A stretch of DNA of 64,000 nucleotides, from the NCBI GenBank assembly GCA_951394405.1, contig OX596345.1, positions 496,001 to 560,000 of the forward strand. Direction: 5' to 3'. Both the position numbers and the translations under genes were made by a program. The notes under the pieces were generated by a model. That model did no database searches, had not been told where the DNA came from, and worked only from the letters and a program-made list of their open reading frames with translations. Every line of letters begins with the position of its first letter. The stretch's first letter is position 1. The stretch comes from Coprinellus micaceus. Its lineage: Eukaryota > Basidiomycota > Agaricomycetes > Agaricales > Psathyrellaceae. Below, in pieces: positions 55,802 through 64,000 of this stretch.

Positions 55802-57785
55802 ATGGATGCCTCCTCGAGACGCGGGACGTACGGTCGCATCCCTGTCCTAGCTGGGCTGTCACTGCTCTTGCTGGCGGCGCTATCTGTCATCTTTGTGTCG
55901 AGTCCTGTGGAGGGACCTTCGTTGGCATCGCACATCTACAGGCGCGAGGCCGGCGCTGGGTCGAGGATTGTGTGGCGGCAGGAGGCGGGTGGGGAGGAGG
56001 CCGACGCACCTGGGTCAGGGTCAGGGGGGAACAACGGGACCAAGGCCTTTGAGACGTCGACTCAGGCGGTGACCTCAACGACGTCCGAGGGTGTGATCAC
56101 GACGACGACTTCGACGAGGAATACGACGTCAAGTACGACGATATCTGTCTCGACGACCACCGTGATAAGCACGACGACTACGCGGTCGGCCACCCGCCCG
56201 CTGACCTCGACAACATCTTCACCCGTCTCTAGTCTCACCTCCTCCACCTCCACGTATGTGTTACAGTTCGGTTCCCGGAATATGACCTGCTGACCATGCA
56301 CAGCTCTTCTATTCCGAGTACCACATCATCATCAAGTTCATCTCCCTCCCCGGCCTTGAAAAGTGCGCCAACAGCGACGACTGATACACCTGCGACAACC
56401 CTCGTCGTCCCAGCCGAGTTCCTCACCCTCACCACTTCCGCCCCAACATCTTCCACACAGACCGGAAATGGCTTTGCGGGCGAATCCAACTCCCCCACTC
56501 CGACCGCGAATGCCGGCGAGGCGGTTGGAGCCGCTCAGAAAGGGTGTGTGCTTCTTCCATTTTTTTCATGTCTCCCCCCTTCGCTTCAGAATTCTTTCCG
56601 AACTTGTGACCAGGACTCGGGTTTTATTCGCAATTCCCGGTCGAATTTCGTTGGACCTTGGCCGTTGTGACAGATTGAGCTCCCACCGACGCCCGAGTCG
56701 TCCTAACTCCCTCTCACTGCCCTCGCAAGCCCTATCGCTGCCGAGTCCTTCTCTCACATTATTGCCTACTGCGTCCTCCCAATTTCTCTATTTTCAGGGA
56801 TATTTTCTGGTTGTTTTACCCTGCCCCAGGAAGCCGCATCTACGCCAGACGCTTCTAATTCAACGCCCACTAACACCCACTTCCGCACAGGTTCTTCTCA
56901 AACAAAGGCGCCGTCGCCGGAGTCTTCGTCGTCGTTGCCCTCGTCGTCATATGCCTCCTCGGGTTGTTCTTCATCCACGTCGCTAGGCGGCAGGCTGCTG
57001 CGCGCCAACAGAGGCTACACACGCAACTCTTCGGGGGTAAATATCCCAAGAGCGAGGATTCACATGGTGCTGGTCCTCAGGCGCACGAGCGGTCGGGGAG
57101 CGGGGGTAGCAATGGTGGGAGTGAGAAGGGAATCGTGTATGACGATTCGAGGTTTAGAGGGGCCACTGTTACGTCTGAATATCCGTTCGGGCCTGGGCAG
57201 GGGTTAGGGGCGTTTCCACCCCCGCCGTCCCCTCCCACAGCACCGTCTCAACAACAATCCTCTTCTTTCCTTCCTCCGTCCCAAAACCCCTTCCTGGACC
57301 CGGTCCCCACTCTAGTTGGGGAATACCAATCTAACAGCCCCTACAATCCGCCAAACTCGGCCGGAACCCACTCCCTCGAGTCTCATTACACACACGAGGA
57401 CCCCTTCTACACACCTCCAATCTCCCAAACCCATTCACCCAATCCGAACCTTGGCCTCCAACCCGCGCTGATCCCCGCGCTCACAGTGACAAGCCCACAC
57501 AACACACAATATCTCCCCCGTGTACCCTCCGGGTCGACGATCTTCTCCCAGCAGGGGGTGACATTTGGTGGGCAGGTCCAGAGTGATGGCGCCTCGACGT
57601 ACTCCCAGCAGAGCTTTGAGGGGCTGGCGTATGATTACCGTGACTCGAATCCCTCTGCTGCTGGAGGGGGTGCATTGCCTCCAGGCGGCCTGAGAGGGTC
57701 GTACGGGCAGGCGTCGATTGATTCGTTCTATGGAGGCCCTGCGTCGGGTGGAGTAAGGGGACCTACGGTCACTGTGCAATACTAA
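55802..57785 (+). CDS. Ser/Thr-rich single-pass membrane protein, wall-sensor-like
   Basis: Three exons (55802 to about 56254, about 56305-56543, 56891-57785) give roughly 540 residues. The N terminus has a hydrophobic segment (IPVLAGLSLLLLAALSVIFV, about 13-32) acting as signal or anchor. A long mucin-like Ser/Thr tract follows (about 80-235; repeats of TTT, SST, STT), likely heavily O-mannosylated. A transmembrane helix (GAVAGVFVVVALVVICLLGL FFIHV) and a basic ARRQAAARQQR follow, then a cytoplasmic tail of about 270 residues rich in Pro, Ser, Gln and Tyr. This is the layout of fungal wall-stress sensors (Mid2/Wsc type) but without a WSC cysteine domain, so only the layout is claimed. The second intron is 347 nt, unusually long for this window. 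Confidence 0.7.
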
Positions 57786-58784
57786 GTGGGCGACATCGCG
57801 ACGAACGACATTCTCACCGTGGGCCCTGCCCCTGCATTGAGAGCTTGCTGCTCTTAACTAACACTTCTGCTCCCATTTTCTGGACCTACCAGGGGACCAT
57901 CATTTTTCGACATTTTTCTTTTCGCGATTGGATTCGCTTGCAGACGAATCCCTTTTCTCTGCTTCCCCCGTGAAGCTGTTTACTGACCCCCCGAGATACA
58001 GGCTATCCTTATTGTTAACTTTACTATTTGTACTTTCTACATCTCCCTTGACAGCATCTTTGTACTGTACTATAACGACCATCTGTTCGCATTGACTTGT
58101 ACTTAGTAGCTCGTCCATTATCTTGTATCATTGCAGCTCCCAGTCACTTTGAAAGGCATTTTTTGCCTCCATGCCCAGTGTGCACGGTCCGCCAGTGTCC
58201 AAGCCAATTCCCATCAAATAGGCCTTCTCTCTGACCATCACCAGCGTCCACAGGCGTGTAACCACGCCGACTCTGTGTGCTCACGTACATCCCAATCTCG
58301 CGATGAACAAACTCGATAGATGAACGCTATTGGAAAACAACCATGTGAGTTTTGCTTGGATGTGGGTTGACAATGGAGATGTCATTCAAGACTGACAGAC
58401 CACTGGATCGCAGCTTCACCACCTCCTGCCCTCCTATGTGAGGATAAGAGGCCGGCAGATCCTTCCGAACGCAGAATGCAAATATGCACAGTTGCAGATC
58501 TCTCAGCGGAACTAGTCACCCTAGGTCATTCTAGCCATATGCGCGAGTCACGGAAACGCAGGACAACACGATTTCGGCACATGTTTGATGGTGATCAAGC
58601 GCCCGTAAACCCCTGTTGACACCTCTCGCCCGTTCCCCCAGCGCCCATTCAGGGCCATACCAAACAACGAGGCTATCCTGATCGTGATTGTTTGCGGGAC
58701 AGGAAATATGCCGAAATTGAATATATACGCCTAGCTCTGGCGAGACGCGTGTCAACCGCGCTGCCTCAGCAACCAACGACTACT
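57786..58784. other. Intergenic spacer, no gene
   Basis: About 1 kb between the membrane protein and calpain copy 2. A 72-codon minus frame at 57900-58118 lies in the presumed 3' UTR and has no motif. An in-frame ATG at 58692 could extend the calpain N terminus. Confidence 0.5.
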
Positions 58785-61520
58785 ATGTCGTCCGACTCAG
58801 AGAAGGAGACGAAGCCAGCACTGAACTCTGCCAGCTCGTCGACGTTACCAGTCATCCCCGATGGAGAGACACCAAACGAGAAGGACGCGAAGGGGACGCG
58901 AAAGAATTCGGACCATACAGAGACAAGTGTCACGCCGAAGAGCGAGGGGGATGGGGAGGACGAGAGCCGAAAGCAGGAGGAAGGAGAGGGCAAGGACGAC
59001 AAAGGGGACAAAGAGGACAAGGGCAAATCCAAGGCTGAGCCAGAGAAGCCAGGGCTGCTGGTGACGCCTGGCCTTCTCTCAGTTATCGAGGAGTGTAAGA
59101 AGAAGGTTGAGACCATCGCAAAGGAGTGCCGGGCGAGTAACACCAAGTACAGGTCAGTTATTCTTCCCCGTACCTTCTCCTTGGGTAGGTCGACTTAACG
59201 TTACCTATTACAGGGACCTGGAATTCGATATGCTGAATGAGCCGTACATGTGCTTGTACAGTGTCAACTGGAGCGGGATGGTCAAACCACCCTCCGACAA
59301 GCAGCGCGTCACGGAAGTCTTTGAGAACCCAACATTCTTTAAGTCCGATGACGGCAACCCAAGCTCGGATGACATCCACCAGGGCGCCCTGGGCGATTGC
59401 TGGTTCCTCTGCGCTCTTGCGACCATTTCCAATCTTCCTCATCTGGTGCAGCAAGTCTGCGTCGCGGTACGTCGCACCAAACATCGGCGAATGTGCACAC
59501 TAACTTCTACCCCAGAAAGACGAGGAAGTCGGAGTTTATGGATTTATATTCTACAGGGATGACGGCTGGGTCAGCGTTATCATCGACGAGTAAGTCCCGT
59601 TCGTGTACGTTCCGTAGCCATCCCTCTCACCGCTCCAATCTCAGCATGCTTTTCACCAATGCGCCAAAATGGGAAGAATTAACCAAAGAGGAGAAGGACT
59701 TGTATCACGATAAGGATCAGTTCAATAAGATATCCAGGAAAGGAGGTAAAATATTGACCTTCGCCAAGTCGGGCGCTCATGGCGAGACTTGGGTACCCTT
59801 GATCGAGAAGGCGTACGCCAAGTTCTATGGGTGTTTTAACCATCTCCAGGGTGGGTTCCCGAGGGAAGCCATTGAGGATCTCACAGGGTGAGTTAGACAA
59901 CGATGTGATTGGGCCCAATGTAGTGCTAATACCCCTTGAAATTTGCAGCGGTGTGGCCACTCTATTTTTGACTACGGTGCGTTGCACGAACTGAATGGCG
60001 GCCTAGAGCCAGGACTCCGTCAGTGTCTGACCGTCACCCTTCCCGTTATCCGATCTAACAGGATATTCTCGACCGAGACGCCTTCTGGAACGACCAGCTC
60101 CTGAAAGCTAACACGGACCGGCTCTTCTCCTGTTATTTTTGGGGATTGAATAACCCCGACGGCGGAGATGGGCGCGTGCAGGGCCTCGTAGGGAGCCACG
60201 CATATTCAGTGCTCCGAGCTGTAGAGTGCAAGGGGAAGCGCTTCGTCGTAGTGAGAAACCCATGGGGAGAATCCGAGTGGACTGGCCCCTGGGCCGATGG
60301 ATCCAAGGAATGGAAGGGCGAGTGGTTGAAGGTCCTCCCGCTACTGGGACATTCGTTCGGGGATGATGGTCAATTTGTCATGGAATGTGAGCCATTTCTC
60401 TGCCCCTCCTCGCGTTCTCGCACACTGACATGGGTGACTCCAGATGACGATTTCCTAACGTGCTTCACTCACATTGATCGTACACTGTTGTTCGATTCGG
60501 GGTGGACAACAGCATCCAAATGGCTCCAGGTTCCTCTACAACCCGGTCCCATATCCTGGTCGTACGGGGACCTCTCCTGTAAGTACAGCCATCGCACCAT
60601 CCTCCCGGCTGACTTACGCCTCCATATAGATGTTGTGACTGTTCCCACTGCTACCCGAGCGGTATTCGTGCTTTCGCAGCTCAATTCCAGATTTTTCGAT
60701 GCGATCGAGAAAGGGTATCGGTTCAACCTCGACTTTTCCGTCGTCAAAGAAGGAGAGTCGAAGCCCTTTACGCGGTCTTCGCAAGCCATGCCTTTCTGTC
60801 GGAGAGTAACTGTCGAGGCAGATTTGGAACCAGGGAAGTACTTTGTCTATGTGAGTATGCTACAGGGCAAACCCTCCATGGAATTGACTAAACATATGCA
60901 TGTCTTCCTTGTTTGATAGGTGCGGATCGACAGATCAGACTTCGTCTTCAAGATGCCTTGGGACGACGATTCAGAGTTCGCGGATCCAACATACAACCAA
61001 CCAGCACTGGTGAGAAATGGATCGATGTTCCCCTTCATTCCTTAGACTGACTGTGTTTGCAGGCCCCCTTTTCCATATTCGACTCTCGGCAACTTTCTCA
61101 TGCGCTGGACCTCAAGGCCAAGTCACACAAAGTCGCGAGTAGTACGTATCCATCCACCTCTCGTTCACAGGGAGTATTGTCTGACGGTTGATCGTTGTAG
61201 ACTATCGTATCAAGTGAGCAAGGTATCGACCCACAAAGGTGTAAACATTTGCTAAGCGTACTCACAGGACTTCGAAATTTGAGCCCACAACGCTTGAAAG
61301 CGCGATCGCGAGGGACGAGGCACATGGAAAGAAATCAGGACTACGGCGTGCGGTGTCCCGGATATTCACCAGCCGGACGAAGTGCGAAGTTGACCCCAAC
61401 GACTTTTACGAGGGCTTGCTAGGGAAGAGCCCTGCGACAGTTCTAGGGTTGAAGGTGTACACAAAGAAAAACGTGCCTGCCACCGTGTTGGGCCGCCTGA
61501 AGGATGGGATCCCACAGTAG
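58785..61520 (+). CDS. Calpain-like cysteine protease, copy 2
   Basis: About ten exons give roughly 740 residues. The first 90 residues are a charged, disordered Ser/Glu/Lys region (SDSEKETKPALNSASSS, EGEGKDDKGDKEDKGKSKAE). A helix (GLLSVIEECKKKVETIAKEC) precedes the core. Catalytic Cys is in GALGDCWFLCALATISNLPH, His in LVGSHAYSVLRAVECKGKRF, and Asn in VRNPWGESEWTGPWADGSKEW. The oxyanion and domain II blocks TWVPLIEKAYAKFYGCFNHL and GHSFGDDGQFVMEYDDFLTC are kept. Two C2-like beta-sandwich parts follow. The C terminus is basic (KKSGLRRAVSRIFTSRTK) rather than acidic and ends VLGRLKDGIPQ. No EF-hand. It is the most divergent of the three copies. Start at 58785 was chosen over 58692 because the family extension begins with a charged Ser-rich stretch. 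Confidence 0.87.
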
Positions 61521-62009
61521 ATCGATTCCATCATTTGAGTGAGCATTGTTTACCTGCATATACCAACAATTATACCCCATTTCACCTCTCGCATTCGAAG
61601 ATCCTGCATGTGTGGGAAGGCACCAGGAGTAAGTACTAGATCAGCTCCTCTTTCTGAGTGCTGCATGACTGTGGCCTCACGGGCGCCTAATCTGCGAACG
61701 GCTAGCCCAGCATGACCCATTAATATCGTCGGCAACGAGCGGTGCAGCCTGGGCTCTGAGAGTGCCCATCCTACCCACACCCAGACCATAGCATGGCACA
61801 TCATGGTGCAATTTAGCGCCCGTCATCCTTATGCGTACTTTGCTTCCCAGGGAAGGTACTGTTTTCGGTCTGATAAGCATCTACATCACCTTCCCTCAAA
61901 GCTTCTGGATTCTCATTATAAACGACCACAACCCTGCTTGCGCTTCCTGCGTTCCATCTGTCCCCCTTGAACATCACCTCCCCTCACCCTCCCCTCGAAA
62001 GGCCTAACC
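61521..62009. other. Intergenic spacer, no gene
   Basis: 489 bp between tandem calpain genes on the plus strand. No gene or repeat recognised. The last 90 bp is C-rich promoter-like sequence. Confidence 0.5.
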
Positions 62010-64000
62010 ATGCCGCCAACGTTAAAGCGGTTCATGAGTCTGAAAAACTCCAAGGGGGAGGAGCGAAAAGGTCGCCCTGTCGCTTCCCGCGCTAACAGTC
62101 TCCTCACAGTCGAGAAACCGAAGCGCACACGCAGTCGCAGTCGGCTGGGGAGGGATGTCACCCATATGGAGAAGAAAGCGAAGAGAAAGGCCAAGGTCGG
62201 TCTATTGATGACGAAGGAGTTCGCAACCGCTGTCGAGGACACTCGAGCAGAGGTGGAGAGGATCGCGAACGAATGCAGGGCAAATAATAGGAAGTTCCGG
62301 TGAGGGTATTCGCCACTTCGAGCGCCCGGTGCCTTAACCCCTGTTTATCCCTTCACATGCTGTAGAGACTGTGACTTCGACCTGGAGTATGATCAGCACC
62401 GTTGCCTGCAGGGCTTTGGCAGCGCAGTCGCTACTGGCAAGGACGTTCAGCGCGTCACGGAGATATTTGATAACCCGATTTTCTTCCCTGCGGGTGGATC
62501 TCCTAATTCAAGTGCTATTCGCCAGGGTGCATTGGGAGACTGCTACTTCCTGTCAGCGTTGGCTACTGTCTCCAGTCTCCCCGGACTGATCGAGAAGATA
62601 TGTGTTGCGGTACGCTCGATAGCTGCATATCGGGATGCTAGGCTGATATCTGCTTCCAGCGAGACACCGAGGTCGGTGTGTATGGCTTCATCTTTTATCA
62701 GGACCAAGGATGGGTGGGTGTGATTGTGGACGAGTAAGTTGTGAATCCTTGTGATCTGGTTCTCTCAACACGATCCAGTTCACTTCGAGCCCTTTCCCGA
62801 CACAACGGCTAATGTGATATACAGTATGCTGTGCACGAACATTCCCAAGTACGAATCGTTATCTCAAGGGGCCAAAGAGATCCTCCACGAAGACAAGGAG
62901 AAATTCAACGAGACTGCGAGGAAGGGCGGCCGGATTCTCGTTTACGCGAGGGCTGGGAGCAGCGATGAGACCTGGGTCCCTCTCATCGAAAAGGCCTATG
63001 CAAAGCTCTACGGGTGTTATGCACATCTTGAAGGAGGGTGGACTAGTCAGGCAATAGAGGAGCTCACTGGGTCGGTCTTTTGATGTGCCTTTCCTTTGAA
63101 TAGCCGCTCATGTTCCATCTATTGTTTCTTGCTTAGCGGTGTTGCGAGCAGGATAGCAACACGCGTACGTGGTGTTCCTCATCCCTTGTCTAAAGGTAGA
63201 GCGTCAGCTGATCTATGTTTCCCGGTGGCAGGACGTCCTTAGTATTGACAGTTTCTGGAAGAACGAGCTTTCCAGAGTGAACAAAGACAGGCTTTTCGCC
63301 TGTTCCTTCACCGCACTCGACGCCCCTGATGACTCTCCAGACACCAGCCCCGTTGTTGAAGGCCTATACAGCAACCATGCATACGCTATCCTGCATGCCC
63401 AAGAGGTCGACGGGAGGCGCTTCGTTGTTTTGCGCAACCCGTGGGGTAAAGGAGAATGGAAAGGTGCTTGGTCTGATGGGGCGAAAGAGTGGACACCTGA
63501 ATGGCTGAAGTGCCTTCCCCAACTGCACCACACGTTCGGTGACGATGGGCAATTTATCATGGAGTGTAAGTCCAACCATTTAGCACCCCCTCTTTCGCAT
63601 GCTAATGTGATTACCATAGACAAGGATTTTCTTCGCTATTTCGCTAACGTAGAGCGGGTCGTCCTGTTCAATGATACATGGTCGGTCTCCTCGTGCTGGC
63701 TAACAGTACCACTCCTCGCCATCCCGATGGCGCCAGCGTATGGGACTCTATCCTGTAGGCCCTGTTCTCCCAAGACTGTGAAGGAAAGACTGGCTTACGT
63801 CCCCGCCCGCAGACCACGTCGTCATTCCAGGCCCTCGGAAGAACAAAGCCGTCTTCGTCCTCGCCCAGCTCAACAACCGCGCCTTCTTGAGCATCAAGCC
63901 TGCAGTCTGGCTCACTTTTGAGTTCAGCCTCGTCAGGCAAGGCGAGTACTCTCCTCTGGCGACGCGGTACCCTGTCAGACCCTTCAATGGGACGGCCACG
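62010..64000 (+). CDS. Calpain-like cysteine protease, copy 3, 3' end beyond the window
   Basis: The gene runs off the right edge in its domain III region (about RQGEYSPLATRYPVRPFNGT). The N terminus is basic (MPPTLKRFMSLKNSKGEERK, then RTRSRSRLGR, the same motif as copy 1). The helix TAVEDTRAEVERIANECRAN leads to the core. Catalytic Cys is in GALGDCYFLSALATVSSLPG, His in LYSNHAYAILHAQEVDGRRF, and Asn in LRNPWGKGEWKGAWSDGAKEW, so the triad is complete. Copies 1 and 3 are clearly closer to each other than to copy 2: both have RVTEIF, SLPGLIEKICVA, MLxTNIPKYESL and RVNKDRLFAC. Intron positions also match copy 1, for example after xxKRFR/NRKFR and after KICVA. Whether it has an acidic tail like copy 1 lies outside the window. 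Confidence 0.87.

Noticed and set aside
1..64000. CRISPR arrays, bacterial defence operons or integrated bacterial DNA
   Set aside because: No regularly spaced repeats, no ribosome-binding-site operons, and all recognised genes are fungal with spliceosomal introns.

Overview
The window reads as Agaricomycete (basidiomycete) nuclear DNA. Nearly every gene is broken by short GT-AG introns of about 45-75 nt. The gene families point the same way: a Plavaka-class CACTA transposase, a DUF6533-type seven-helix protein, a DUF6698-like protein, and several calpain-like proteases. No rRNA, tRNA, CRISPR or bacterial operon structure was seen. Gene models were spliced by hand from reading frame, splice-site phase and family motifs. 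Outer CDS ends are more certain than individual splice sites. Names rest on remembered family motifs, not on a database search.

Left third (1-21.4 kb) is accessory and gene-poor. It starts with the 3' part of a DUF6698-like gene (<1-889). Next is a small gene for a C2HC-knuckle protein with a C-terminal membrane anchor (1441-2225). A long stretch of eroded sequence follows, including a probable seven-helix membrane-protein relic at 4.5-5.9 kb. The main landmark is a Plavaka transposase gene with 11 introns inside the coding span (8830-13298); every splice junction keeps frame, so it looks intact. Beyond it lie more eroded DNA, a zinc-finger ORF (16474-16911) and a TATA-preceded locus with a C-terminal hydrophobic anchor (17201-17929).

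Middle (21.4-50.2 kb) is a compact, mostly housekeeping block. In order it holds: an SR-like three-RRM RNA-binding protein (-); protein L-isoaspartate methyltransferase (+), divergent from it; an MFSD5-like MFS transporter (+); the sterol C-4 decarboxylating dehydrogenase Erg26 (+); a single-pass membrane protein (+); an F-box protein (-); cohesin SMC1 (-); a DUF6533-type seven-helix protein (-); an unknown gene (+); the farnesyl/geranylgeranyltransferase alpha subunit (+); a small unknown gene (+); and a Golgi-type PC-esterase/SGNH protein (-).

Right end (50.9-64 kb) is a calpain cluster. Three paralogous calpain-like cysteine proteases (one -, two +, the last cut by the window edge) enclose a secreted cysteine-containing protein and a Ser/Thr-rich membrane sensor-like protein. 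All three keep the Cys-His-Asn triad; their N- and C-terminal extensions differ strongly.

The genes do not form one pathway. The clearest local groupings are the calpain cluster and the left arm, with its transposase and small zinc-knuckle/membrane-anchor ORFs.
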